Source: Methylococcus sp. Mc7
GTDB taxonomy: Bacteria > Pseudomonadota > Gammaproteobacteria > Methylococcales > Methylococcaceae
DNA length: 64,000 nt
NCBI RefSeq assembly: GCF_019285515.1
Contig: NZ_CP079095.1
Span: 248,001-312,000 of the forward strand
Reading direction: 5' to 3'
Both the position numbers and the translations under genes were made by a program. Shown here piece by piece: positions 10,261 to 18,998 of the stretch (the stretch's first letter is position 1; every line of letters begins with the position of its first letter). Under the pieces are notes generated by a model. The model ran no database searches, was not told the DNA's origin, and saw only the letters and a program-made list of their open reading frames with translations.

Positions 10261-10401
10261 TACTGCCGGATGTAGGACATATCGAGCAACAGCGTTTTCA
10301 CGGCAACGAACACGAATCAAGTGGTTCTGGTGATAGCAGACGGCCAACTGTTCATCCCAGGCCGTACTGAACGTCAGCAATATCTCCGACGCGCTTGATG
10401 T

Positions 10402-10998
10402 CTACGTGGCCTTGCGGGTTACCGGAAAAGATTTCTTGAGTGCGCGATAGCAGTAGCGACTCCACGAAGTGACCAACTGCCGACAGCTTTCGACACACGC
10501 ATGATGGGCGCTAGCCAGATCGACGATTCGCACCTGCTCCTCCAGCGGCGGCAGCGCAACCTCCTGAATCGCGAGCGTCTTCCAGTTGATCGTCGGCGAA
10601 AGAGAGCCGACAGAAATCTCCACCGCCCGATCCATGAACAGATCGCTCTGCATGAAGAAGGGCAGGAACTCCGGCAGCACGGCTTCGGGCTTGGCGCGAC
10701 GCACCATCGCGTGGGCCGAGCAGATGCCGTCGAACTCGGCTACGCCCAGCTTGCGCTGGTAAGCCCGGCGCCGGCCGAAAATGATATCGCCCTTCTTGAA
10801 CACCAGCTTGGTGGCTTCCACATCGTCCGGGCCGCCCCAACGACGAATGCGCAACGAATCGGGATCGAGATGTTCCAGGCCGACGTAATGCTCCATGCCG
10901 GATTCGGATGGATTGTCGATACGGACATTGACGTTGGTTGCGATCTGCTCGAAGCGCCAGTCCTTCCAGCCGGGCTTGAGCGACGCCATTTCAGCCAT
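10402..10998 (-). CDS. hsdS: Half-length type I restriction specificity subunit HsdS
   Basis: The 198-residue product has one target-recognition domain (N-terminal KPGWKDWRFEQIA; central KKGDIIFGRRRAYQRKLGVAEFDG; LSPTINWKTLAIQEVALPPLEEQ) and then the first part of a coiled coil. Ordinary HsdS proteins have two such domains in about 400 residues, so this is a half subunit. It is either a remnant or a form that dimerises. It begins inside the end of the upstream higA/irrE-like gene (8-base overlap) and is separated from the hsdM remnant by two toxin-antitoxin modules. No hsdR is in the window, so restriction activity is unlikely. Confidence 0.75.
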   Translation of the reverse strand: MAEMASLKPGWKDWRFEQIATNVNVRIDNPSESGMEHYVGLEHLDPDSLRIRRWGGPDDVEATKLVFKKGDIIFGRRRAYQRKLGVAEFDGICSAHAMVRRAKPEAVLPEFLPFFMQSDLFMDRAVEISVGSLSPTINWKTLAIQEVALPPLEEQVRIVDLASAHHACVESCRQLVTSWSRYCYRALKKSFPVTRKAT

Positions 10999-12127
10999 TC
11001 TCAGCCGTCCTTAACTGGAAGCTCTGTTTCAGTCGGTTCAATACCGTGGCAAACGGCAGGATCCCATCATGCTGCAAGCGACCCACGACAATGCCAGGGT
11101 GAATGTCGATTTCTTTGGCGAATGCGAGAATCGCCGCCTCGGAAGTCAGAGTCGGTAGCCTCTCGGCATACTCTTCCGGGATCAGAAGACTCCCTGCCCA
11201 CTGACTCGCCTCATGCTCTCGCGGGTCTTCGGTATGCGCGGCATTGGGGTCATCGAGGAAGATGGATTTTTTCTCTTCCTTGCTGTTCGCGTGCAGAAGA
11301 ATATGCGCCGCCTCATGGAAGAAGGTGAACCAGAATTTGTCGTTGGTCTTGCCGTACAGGGAAAGCTGGATCAACGGGCGGGAAGCACCCAACCAGCGCG
11401 CCACGCCACTGACATGGGCGCGAGGGATCGCCGGCACCAAAACCAGAAGCACACCGACGTCATGCAGCAGCTTGCGCATTTGCGGCTCGAACTCTTGCGG
11501 GGGCAAGCAGGTGAGGCCGCGAATACTTTGCAGCGCCTGCTGGAATCGGGCCCTGTTGTATTTGGGGTATTTCGGCCCATCCAGCTGCTCGGCCTGCTGT
11601 TCGCCCAGACGCAACCAGGCGGATATAGCGCCCACGTCGCACTGTTCCTCGCGGCTGCGGCGGAAGGCCATTTCCATGCCGCCGTAGTGGGCACGCCAGT
11701 CGTCGGGTGAGGCTACGCCAAAGAAGCGCAGGCAGGCTTGAACCAGCCCGGGCTTGTTCCTGGCCACCAGTCGCTGTTTCTCGATGGCGCCGTTGGCCAT
11801 CAGATCCTTCAGCGGCAGCTCCTCCAGCCAGGGCACCCAGTCGGCGTGGCGCTGCTCAGCCTCCAGCCGAGCCAGGTGCTTCTGGTAGTTGGCCTCCAGT
11901 GCCAGCCAGAAGTCCAGGGTGCTGCCCAGCACCCGCTCCAGGCGTTGCGCGGCATCCAGGGTGACCGGCACCTTGCCGTTGATCAGCTGGCTGATGTGTT
12001 TTTCGCTGTAGCCCAGGCGCTGGGCGAGTTCGGCTTGCGTCCAACCACGCTCTTCAGCGACATCCAGAATGGTTTCACCAGGGGGCAAGACCCGGTCTGG
12101 CGCGAAAGGAGCACTCAGTTCAGTCAT
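10991..12127 (-). CDS. HigA-like antitoxin with ImmA/IrrE-type metallopeptidase domain
   Basis: The 378-residue protein has an XRE helix-turn-helix at the N-terminus (residues about 20-75; GWTQAELAQRLGYSEKHISQLINGK), as in HigA antitoxins. A long middle region and an ImmA/IrrE zinc-peptidase domain follow, with the HEAAH metal-binding motif and a downstream Glu (REHEASQWAGSLLIP). It overlaps the stop of the HigB-like toxin gene by 8 bases. It likely neutralises the toxin and represses the pair by binding the palindrome at 12471-12489. The peptidase domain may process a regulator; its target is unknown. I chose ATG 12127 over an upstream TTG because it keeps the usual coupling. Confidence 0.82.
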   Translation of the reverse strand: MTELSAPFAPDRVLPPGETILDVAEERGWTQAELAQRLGYSEKHISQLINGKVPVTLDAAQRLERVLGSTLDFWLALEANYQKHLARLEAEQRHADWVPWLEELPLKDLMANGAIEKQRLVARNKPGLVQACLRFFGVASPDDWRAHYGGMEMAFRRSREEQCDVGAISAWLRLGEQQAEQLDGPKYPKYNRARFQQALQSIRGLTCLPPQEFEPQMRKLLHDVGVLLVLVPAIPRAHVSGVARWLGASRPLIQLSLYGKTNDKFWFTFFHEAAHILLHANSKEEKKSIFLDDPNAAHTEDPREHEASQWAGSLLIPEEYAERLPTLTSEAAILAFAKEIDIHPGIVVGRLQHDGILPFATVLNRLKQSFQLRTAENG

Positions 12128-12449
12128 GGTAGTCCCCAATGTATTCAATACTCACGATGGTGACCTGGGTCCAGTCGACACCGCCGTCTGGCCGGATTGG
12201 GCAGGGATCGTTTGCCGGGGCAAATACCAGCCGCCAGCCCCCGGCAAGTTCAAGCGCGAACTGGCCATCACGGTCACCTTTGAGCGGGTGAGGATTGCCG
12301 GCGACCAGCTCAGTTACCCGCGCGGCGGCTTCCATCTGCTGAAGGCGCAACAGCAGCTTACGCGCACAGGCCGCCCCGAGCTTCTTCTCGGCGACGGCCT
12401 GTTTCTCACACAGCTCGCGGATTTTCTTGTTCCGAAACTGGATATCCAA
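12120..12449 (-). CDS. HigB-like (RelE/ParE superfamily) toxin
   Basis: About 109 residues. The pattern FRNKKIRELCE, HPLKGDRDGQFALELAGGWRLVF and VTIVSIEYIGDYH is characteristic of the HigB 'plasmid maintenance killer' family, ribosome-dependent mRNA interferases. TTG at 12449 with an AGGGG sequence a few bases upstream gives the usual family N-terminus; a TTG at 12479 is an alternative. It is the first gene of the toxin-antitoxin pair, as is typical of higBA. Confidence 0.82.
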   Translation of the reverse strand: MDIQFRNKKIRELCEKQAVAEKKLGAACARKLLLRLQQMEAAARVTELVAGNPHPLKGDRDGQFALELAGGWRLVFAPANDPCPIRPDGGVDWTQVTIVSIEYIGDYHD

Positions 12450-12470
12450 ATCGACCCCTATCCTATCACT

Positions 12471-12489
12471 ATTTACCAAATTGGTAAAT
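12471..12489. promoter_or_regulatory. Perfect 19-bp palindrome, putative operator of the higBA-like pair
   Basis: ATTTACCAA, one A, then TTGGTAAAT: two perfect 9-base arms about 22 bases upstream of the toxin start in an AT-rich stretch. HigA proteins repress their own operon through palindromes in this position. That this one is bound by the HigA/IrrE-like protein is inferred. Confidence 0.55.
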
Positions 12490-12704
12490 TATAACTGCCC
12501 TCTCCCAAGCCATCGAGAGTTTCCACCAGGGCATCCATCTGCTGCCAGAAGACGCGTCCGTCGCTTTGGCATGGCTCCCAGGCCGCGCGCAGGCTGACGG
12601 CTTCATGGGTTCCGTTGCCGTTCGTCGCCCGCTTCACGTACAGCGGAATGGACAGATTGGCCCCATTGCGATCTGCTCGAAGCGCCAGTCCTTCCAGCCC
12701 GGCT
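12473..12704 (-). pseudogene. Scrap of hsdM (C-terminal end) joined to a start of hsdS
   Basis: The minus strand reads NGANLSIPLYVKR, HEAVSLRAAW and FWQQMDALVETLDGL. These closely match the C-terminal end of the hsdM remnant at 13448 (SNLSIPLYVRR, REAVSLRSAW, FWQQMDALVETLDGL). Just upstream, another frame encodes KPGWKDWRFEQIA of HsdS. It is therefore a second, diverged copy of the hsdM end, joined out of frame to hsdS sequence, and does not look like a working gene. Confidence 0.7.
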
Positions 12705-13100
12705 TCAAACCTCCCAAACCCGCACCTCCGGCGCGATACCGGCTTCCCGCGCGGCTTTGCAAAAGTCCCGGTCAAAGGTGTGCATGACCGCGTTACCGCA
12801 GACTGCCAGATGCAAGGCGTCGGCGAAATCGGCGCCCTTGGCATACCAATCCAGCGCATGGCTGATGGCTTCGGCATCCTCGACGACCGTACCATCGATT
12901 TCCAGAAGCGCCGTGAAAAACGCCGTGAGTTGGCGACGGGTTTTCTTGTAGCGAGAGCGCAAAACCCATTCGGTTTCCAGCAGCACCGTGCGCGAGATGA
13001 AAATGGTGTCGCTGGCGATCAGTTGCCGAATGACGGCGACCTGATCGGGATTGTCGACGACCAGCGCCCGCACCAACAGATTGGTGTCAAAGGCGATCAT
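12705..13100 (-). CDS. vapC: VapC-type PIN-domain toxin
   Basis: The 131-residue PIN ribonuclease has its acidic residues in place: MIAFDTNLLVRAL (Asp5), the Glu of LLETEWVL, and DFADALHLAV and TFDRDF near the C-terminus. VapC toxins cleave tRNA or rRNA. The ATG overlaps the stop of the AbrB-type antitoxin gene (ATGA). The gene ends within the second copy of the 40-base hsdS repeat. Confidence 0.88.
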   Translation of the reverse strand: MIAFDTNLLVRALVVDNPDQVAVIRQLIASDTIFISRTVLLETEWVLRSRYKKTRRQLTAFFTALLEIDGTVVEDAEAISHALDWYAKGADFADALHLAVCGNAVMHTFDRDFCKAAREAGIAPEVRVWEV

Positions 13101-13366
13101 TTTTTGTATTCCTGGCATTCCTCGTCGGTGAGTTCTACGGGCTTGCATAACTCTTCGGTGGATAGCGGCGGGCCGTCGTGCTTGAGCATACCGATCAGAT
13201 CCGCCAGATTGCGGCCGGTTTTTTTCGGCACGGCCTTGAGCGTAACGCCAGAAGCGCTGGAAATCAGTGTCAGCTCAGTGCCCGCTTCCCAATGCAGCTC
13301 GTCGCGAATTTCCTTGGGGATGACGACTTGCCCCTTGCTGGATAGGGTGGTGGTAGCAATCGACAT
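13097..13366 (-). CDS. vapB: AbrB/VapB-type antitoxin
   Basis: The 89-residue protein has an N-terminal swapped-hairpin AbrB DNA-binding domain (TTTLSSKGQVVIPKEIRDEL). Its C-terminal tail (STEELCKPVELTDEEC) should wrap around the toxin. It lies directly upstream of the PIN-domain toxin gene with a 4-base overlap, the standard vapBC layout. ATG 13366 is preferred to the TTG/ATG further upstream because the AbrB fold starts here. Confidence 0.85.
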   Translation of the reverse strand: MSIATTTLSSKGQVVIPKEIRDELHWEAGTELTLISSASGVTLKAVPKKTGRNLADLIGMLKHDGPPLSTEELCKPVELTDEECQEYKK

Positions 13367-13447
13367 AGGAAGCTCGAATAGTAAGACAAAAAGTAAGTCC
13401 AATTATCCGCCGGTCGTCAAAGACCCGCAAGCGCGCCGACTTCGGCG

Positions 13448-14044
13448 TCAATAGCCGGTTTCGCGCTCCTCAAGAATGATGGCACTGACGGAAACATCAC
13501 CGAGGTGCAGCGGCGCCTGCGGAGTCAGTCCGTCGAGCGTTTCCACCAGTGCATCCATCTGCTGCCAGAATGCGCGGCTGTCGGTCTGCCACTTTTCCCA
13601 TGCCGATCGCAGGCTGACGGCTTCTCTCTCATCCCAGGCCCTCCCTGCGGGAGAAGAGAGTCGTCTGACATAGAGCGGAATCGACAGATTGGAGCCATTG
13701 CCGGCGATCTGGTCGAGCGTCGCCACGGACGAGAACCCTTCCTCGGCGACATAGGCTCGGAAAGCCTGAAGGATGCGTTGCTGGTGTTCAGGCTTGAGGA
13801 AGCTCTGCGCGCGCTCGCGGGTGACTTCATTCAGCGCGTCGATGAACAGCACCTTGCCCTTGCGTGCGGCAGGCTTGCGCCGTCTGCAGACGACGATGCA
13901 GGACTCCATCGGCGAGTTGTAGAACAGGTTCGGTCCGAGGCCGATCACGGCCTCGACCCAATCCTGCTCGACCATCTTGGCGCGCAGACGTTACGATTGC
14001 CCAGCGGTAGGCGGGAAAAATGTTCGATCAGGTCTTTCAACAAC
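13448..14044 (-). pseudogene. hsdM: Type I restriction modification methylase HsdM, internally deleted remnant
   Basis: An open frame from 13975 to 13448 gives the C-terminal part of an N6-adenine methylase (KMVEQDWVEAVIGLGPNLFYNSPMES ... FWQQMDALVETLDGL). Reading upstream in the same frame gives LRAK and then a stop. About 13985-14044, in another frame, gives ALLKDLIEHFSRLPLGN, which resembles the segment that precedes the methylase core in HsdM. The whole SAM-binding and NPPY region is missing, so an internal deletion with frameshift has removed activity. The assignment of the short upstream piece is by resemblance only. Confidence 0.7.
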
Positions 14045-14145
14045 GCGTCGGATAGCCGCGCCCGGCAAGCGCGCGGATTCCGTCAGTTCCCGTTTCGCGT
14101 CTTACAAGCTTGCCGGACCTCGGGGCAGAACATTGTTCGATGTTG

Positions 14146-14601
14146 TCACCCGCAACACTTGGACGGGCTTGCACTCACCTCCGGAGCGCAGCAAGCCGAC
14201 TGGGAGCCCGTTTCGGCCTTGGGCGCCTCGCCGAATACCGGAATCTCGCCCAGCGAATGGAAGGATTCCCAGGGAATGCCCTGCGGATCGAGCACCCAGT
14301 ATTTGTCCGATACCGCGTAGCAGCAGCCGGTGCCCTTCTGTTCGGCGATCGGCGTATCGGCGCGGTCGAGACGCTGTTTCAGCTCGGCCAGCTCGGCGTC
14401 GTCTTCGGCCTGGATGCCGAGATGGTCCAGGCCGGTCTTGCCGCTGCGGCTGGAGATGGCGAAGTTGACCTTCGGGTCGTCCAGCATCCACTTGGCGTAA
14501 TCGGGCTTCCGCACCGTCGGCTCGGAGCCGAACACGGCGCTGTAGAAACCGATATTCGATTCGATATCGGCAACCGAAATGTGGACATGCAAACGTTTCA
14601 T
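14146..14601 (-). CDS. arsI: ArsI/CadI-family dioxygenase-fold protein, probable organoarsenical C-As lyase
   Basis: The 151-residue vicinal-oxygen-chelate protein has a His in the first strand (MKRLHVHISVADIESNIGFYSAVFG), GLDHLGIQ in the second half and a vicinal cysteine pair in TGCCYAVSDKYWVLDPQG. It also has a Cys-rich C-terminal tail (ACCAPEV and KCCG). ArsI enzymes use Fe(II) and oxygen to split carbon-arsenic bonds, and the CC pair binds the trivalent arsenical. No other ars gene is present. A perfect inverted repeat about 125 bases upstream may be its operator. Confidence 0.8.
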   Translation of the reverse strand: MKRLHVHISVADIESNIGFYSAVFGSEPTVRKPDYAKWMLDDPKVNFAISSRSGKTGLDHLGIQAEDDAELAELKQRLDRADTPIAEQKGTGCCYAVSDKYWVLDPQGIPWESFHSLGEIPVFGEAPKAETGSQSACCAPEVSASPSKCCG

Positions 14602-14724
14602 ACGACCCACCTGGCATTCATTAGAGGCTAATTGAACTGCCGGAGAGCGCCGCTCATGGACGAGCGACCGAGCCCGGCTCCGCACATCGGCACCCTGGGC
14701 TTCCCCATGTGCCTTAATATTTCG

Positions 14725-14748
14725 ACATTTCGATAATATTCGAAATGT
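14725..14748. promoter_or_regulatory. Perfect inverted repeat upstream of arsI
   Basis: Arms ACATTTCGA and TCGAAATGT are separated by TAATAT, and a further ATATTTCGA half-site lies just to the left. The block is AT-rich within GC-rich surroundings, so it looks like a repressor site and promoter. An ArsR-family repressor is plausible because ArsR sites are of this kind, but no arsR gene lies nearby. Confidence 0.45.
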
Positions 14749-14856
14749 ATGGCCAGAGCAAACATCGGGCAGCCTCCTGCCGTTCCCGTGAGAAGCTGCG
14801 GGCCGGAGCGATCACCAGCCAGAGGGGACGCTTCGGAAACTAAAACCAGATCACGG

Positions 14857-14884
14857 TTGACACGCGAATGAGAATCGTTATCAT
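14857..14884 (+). promoter_or_regulatory. Sigma-70 promoter overlapped by a Fur box
   Basis: TTGACA at 14857-14862 and TATCAT at 14879-14884 are spaced 16 bases apart. The 19-mer at 14864-14882 (GCGAATGAGAATCGTTATC) matches the classical Fur box at 15 of 19 positions and lies across the spacer. Iron-bound Fur would block this promoter, so the two small genes downstream should be expressed when iron is scarce. Confidence 0.65.
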
Positions 14885-14956
14885 CATCTCCAAGGGCGCC
14901 GAATTAGCCGCAGCGCCCCCGAAAACATGCGTTCCAGCCAACCTTGAGGAGCCAAC

Positions 14957-15193
14957 ATGAATCCCCTTCCTTCAACTCTTGCTGAACCCCAAATCTCCAC
15001 GGACATCCTGGTGGGTATCTTGCGTTCCTTGCTGATGCAATATGCGAGGAGCCCCTCCTCCTCGATCGCGGGCAACATCGCAAACTGCCTCGACCGGCTT
15101 CTTTCCCACCCGCAATTCGACGAACCGCCCCAAGAGCGCTGCACCTATCTGTACATGCGAACCTACTGGCGCCTCGTCGAATCGTTGGGATAG
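14957..15193 (+). CDS. Small unknown protein, first gene of a Fur-box operon
   Basis: 78 residues, with a good ribosome site (GAGGAG, 8 bases before the ATG). No signal peptide or membrane segment is seen. The body is helical, with AGNIANCLDRLLSHPQF and the Cys/aromatic-rich end RCTYLYMRTYWRLV. I do not recognise it with certainty. The pattern recalls small Fur-associated gene products of pseudomonads (FagA-like), which is only a suggestion. Its place right behind a Fur box argues for a role in iron limitation. Confidence 0.6.
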   Translation: MNPLPSTLAEPQISTDILVGILRSLLMQYARSPSSSIAGNIANCLDRLLSHPQFDEPPQERCTYLYMRTYWRLVESLG

Positions 15194-15241
15194 ACGGATA
15201 CGACCCGCCGACCTTTGCAAGCCTTACGAGGAGCTACCGCC

Positions 15242-15463
15242 ATGAAAAATACCCCCTGCCGAGTCCAGAACCTGGCCGGCGACGGCCTCTGCCGCGTCGA
15301 CTACTGCCAGGACTGCGCATGCTTCCATCTGAAAGTGGGCTATGCGAGCCTGCATATCCATCCCGAAGCCTTCCTGCGGCTGTGCAGCACTTTGAATGCG
15401 GCCTTGGCCCGCTTCCAGCGTCAGACCAAAGTGACGGCGAGGCCTGCGGCGCTGCGCCACTGA
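15242..15463 (+). CDS. Small unknown cysteine-containing protein, second gene of the Fur-box operon
   Basis: 73 residues, with GAGGAG before the ATG and 48 bases after the preceding stop, so probably co-transcribed with it. The N-terminal half holds five cysteines ([24 protein letters not shown]). The second half is amphipathic ([22 protein letters not shown]). The spacing suggests metal or Fe-S binding. I cannot name the family. 15464-15644 has no gene; a GGCGCT/AGCGCC hairpin lies just before ilvB. Confidence 0.6.
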   Translation: MKNTPCRVQNLAGDGLCRVDYCQDCACFHLKVGYASLHIHPEAFLRLCSTLNAALARFQRQTKVTARPAALRH

Positions 15464-15644
15464 TACCAATGCCCCCTGACCGCAGCGGCGTTGCAGCTAA
15501 AACGGCGTGAGGTTTCGAAACTTGTCTTGACCTGACACGAAGTTCCGGGTACGGTTCCCAACTTTTCACTTGCGCGCTCCCACACCGGAGCGATTTGCAA
15601 CGGGCGCTCATAAGCGCCTGATCAGTAAAGGGGAGCCGAAGATC

Positions 15645-17375
15645 GTGGAACTCAGCGGTGCGGAAATCGTCGTCCAGTGCCTGAAAGACGAAGGTGTGGA
15701 ATTCATCTTCGGCTATCCGGGCGGTGCAGTGCTGCATATTTACGACGCGCTGTTCAAGCAGGACGATGTCAAGCACATCCTGGTACGCCACGAACAGGGC
15801 GCGACCCATGCCGCCGACGGCTATGCGCGCTCCACCGGAAAACCCGGCGTGGTCCTGGTGACCTCGGGCCCCGGCGCGACCAATGCCGTCACCGGCATCG
15901 CCACCGCCCACATGGACTCGATCCCTCTGGTCGTCATCACCGGCCAGGTGCCCCTGCCCGTCATCGGCAGCGACGCCTTCCAGGAGGCCGACATCGTCGG
16001 TATCACGCGTCCCTGCGTGAAGCACAATTTCCTGGTCAAGGACATCCACAAGCTGGCCGAGACCTTCAAGAAAGCTTTCTACATCGCGACCACGGGCCGC
16101 CCGGGCCCCGTCGTGATCGACATCCCCAAGGACGTCACCGATCCAAACGTCAAGATTCCCTACGACTATCCGCGCAGCGTCTCGCTGAGGTCCTACAACC
16201 CCTCGGTGAAAGGCCATCCGGTCCAGATCAGAAAGGCGGTGGAGCTGCTGCTGTCGGCCCGACGTCCGATGATCTACAGCGGCGGCGGCGTCATCCTCGG
16301 CAACGCCGCCGACGAACTGACCGCACTGACGCGGCTGCTGAATTTCCCCATCACCAACACCCTGATGGGCCTGGGCGGCTACCCGGCCACCGACCGCCAG
16401 TTCGTCGGCATGCTCGGCATGCACGGCACCTACGAAGCCAACATGGCGATGCACGACTGCGACGTGCTGCTCGCCGTGGGCGCCCGCTTCGACGACCGCG
16501 TCACCGGCAAGATCGCCGAATTCTGCCCGGATGCCGAGATCGTCCACATCGACGTCGACCCGGCCTCGATATCCAAGACCGTCAAGGTGGACGTTCCCAT
16601 CGTCGGCGAGGTCGCGCCGGTGCTGGCCGACATGATCGAACTGATCAAGGCCAGCGGCCGCGCGCCGGACGCCGAGGCGCTGAAGGCCTGGTGGGCGAGG
16701 ATCGACCAGTGGCGCAGCCTCGACTGCCTGCGCTACGACCGCACCAGCGACAGGATCAAGCCGCAATATGTGGTCGAACAGCTTTGGGATCTGACGCGCG
16801 GAGACGCCTTCGTGGCCTCCGACGTCGGCCAGCACCAGATGTGGGCGGCGCAGTACTACAAGTTCGACAAGCCGCGCCGCTGGGTCAATTCCGGCGGCCT
16901 CGGCACGATGGGCTTCGGCCTGCCGGCCGCCATCGGCATCAAGCTGGCGCATCCGGACGAGGAAGTCGTCTGCGTCACCGGCGAAGCCAGCATCCAGATG
17001 TGCATCCAGGAACTGGCCACCGCCCTGCAGTACCGTACCCCGGTCAAGATCGTCAACCTGAACAACGGCTACATGGGCATGGTGCGGCAATGGCAGGAGT
17101 TCATCTACGAAAGCCGCTACTCGCATTCCTACTTGGAGACCCTGCCGGACTTCGTCAAACTGGCCGAAGCCTACGGCCATGTCGGCATGCGCATCGACAA
17201 GCCGGCCGACGTGCGCCCGGCCCTGGAAGAAGCCCTGAAACTCAAGGACCGCACCGTGTTCATGGATTTCCTGACCGATCCCACCGAAAACGTCTACCCC
17301 ATGGTCGAATCCGGCAAGGCCCATCACGAGATGCGCCTGGCGCCCGGCATCACGGTCGACAGGGAGCTCGCCTGA
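15645..17375 (+). CDS. ilvB: Acetolactate synthase, catalytic (large) subunit
   Basis: The 576-residue thiamine-diphosphate enzyme joins two pyruvates to acetolactate (or pyruvate with 2-oxobutyrate), the first common step of valine, leucine and isoleucine synthesis. The N-terminus has FGYPGGAVL and the catalytic Glu in [16 protein letters not shown]. The TPP motif reads GEAS...NLNNG, where the canonical form is GDG...NN. GTG 15645 is chosen because AGGGGAG lies 9 bases upstream and it gives the usual N-terminus (ELSGAEIVV). It is followed by the regulatory subunit after 2 bases. Confidence 0.95.
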   Translation: MELSGAEIVVQCLKDEGVEFIFGYPGGAVLHIYDALFKQDDVKHILVRHEQGATHAADGYARSTGKPGVVLVTSGPGATNAVTGIATAHMDSIPLVVITGQVPLPVIGSDAFQEADIVGITRPCVKHNFLVKDIHKLAETFKKAFYIATTGRPGPVVIDIPKDVTDPNVKIPYDYPRSVSLRSYNPSVKGHPVQIRKAVELLLSARRPMIYSGGGVILGNAADELTALTRLLNFPITNTLMGLGGYPATDRQFVGMLGMHGTYEANMAMHDCDVLLAVGARFDDRVTGKIAEFCPDAEIVHIDVDPASISKTVKVDVPIVGEVAPVLADMIELIKASGRAPDAEALKAWWARIDQWRSLDCLRYDRTSDRIKPQYVVEQLWDLTRGDAFVASDVGQHQMWAAQYYKFDKPRRWVNSGGLGTMGFGLPAAIGIKLAHPDEEVVCVTGEASIQMCIQELATALQYRTPVKIVNLNNGYMGMVRQWQEFIYESRYSHSYLETLPDFVKLAEAYGHVGMRIDKPADVRPALEEALKLKDRTVFMDFLTDPTENVYPMVESGKAHHEMRLAPGITVDRELA

Positions 17376-17377
17376 TC

Positions 17378-17869
17378 ATGCGACACATCATTTCCGTACT
17401 GCTCGAAAACGAATCGGGCGCGCTGTCGCGGGTTGCCGGCCTGTTCTCCGCCCGCGGCTACAACATCGAGTCGCTCACCGTGGCGCCGACCCAGGACCCG
17501 ACGCTGTCGCGCATGACCATCGTGACCTCCGGCAGCGACGAGATCATCGAACAGATCACCAAGCAGCTGAACAAGCTGATCGACGTGGTCAAGCTGATCG
17601 ACCTGTCGGAATCGGCGCACATCGAGCGCGAGCTGATGCTGGTCAAGGTACGCGCGACCAACGGCGGCCGCGAAGAGGTCAAGCGCCTGGCCGACATCTT
17701 CCGCGGCAACATCATCGACGTCGCGCCGACCAGCTACGTCATCGAAGTCACCGGCGAAAAATCCAAGCTGGATGCCTTCCTGCAAGCCCTGCGGGACGAA
17801 GACATCATCGAGGTGGTGCGTTCCGGCACCACCGGCATCCTGCGCGGAGAACGCGGACTCCACGTCTGA
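17378..17869 (+). CDS. ilvH: Acetolactate synthase, regulatory (small) subunit
   Basis: 163 residues with an N-terminal ACT domain (RHIISVLLENESGALSRVAGLFSARGYNIESLTV) that binds valine for feedback inhibition, and the C-terminal activation domain (ERELMLVKVRA ... SYVIEVTG). It starts 2 bases after ilvB and works in a complex with it. The length and sequence are those of the IlvH/IlvN long form. Confidence 0.95.
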   Translation: MRHIISVLLENESGALSRVAGLFSARGYNIESLTVAPTQDPTLSRMTIVTSGSDEIIEQITKQLNKLIDVVKLIDLSESAHIERELMLVKVRATNGGREEVKRLADIFRGNIIDVAPTSYVIEVTGEKSKLDAFLQALRDEDIIEVVRSGTTGILRGERGLHV

Positions 17870-17894
17870 TCCCGCCCCAGGGTTTTCCCCCTAG

Positions 17895-18950
<1,056 letters not shown>

Positions 18951-18956
18951 TACTTT

Positions 18957-18984
18957 GTGCCGGCGCGGATTTCCGTGCCGGCAC
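18957..18984 (+). terminator. Hairpin after ilvC
   Basis: Perfect 8-base arms GTGCCGGC and GCCGGCAC are separated by 12 bases, 6 bases after the ilvC stop, with a short T4 at 18990-18993. The weak T-run makes it a partial terminator at most. The hairpin buries a possible GTG start at 18957 of the next gene, which supports the ATG at 18999. Confidence 0.4.
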
Positions 18985-18998
18985 GACAGTTTTCCACC

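Larger units (their letters stand above)
10938..12705. repeat. Pair of 40-base direct repeats in the broken hsd locus (10938-10977 and 12666-12705)
   Basis: The segment that encodes WKDWRFEQIA of HsdS occurs twice with one mismatch. The first copy is inside hsdS and the second lies where an hsdM scrap begins, next to the vapC stop. The repeats bracket the HigB-HigA/IrrE module, which suggests that the locus was rearranged by recombination between hsd sequences. Confidence 0.7.

Noticed and set aside
12615-13454. 279-residue plus-strand open frame opposite vapBC
   Set aside because: The minus-strand toxin and antitoxin are well supported, with coupled starts; the plus-strand translation has no recognisable domain.
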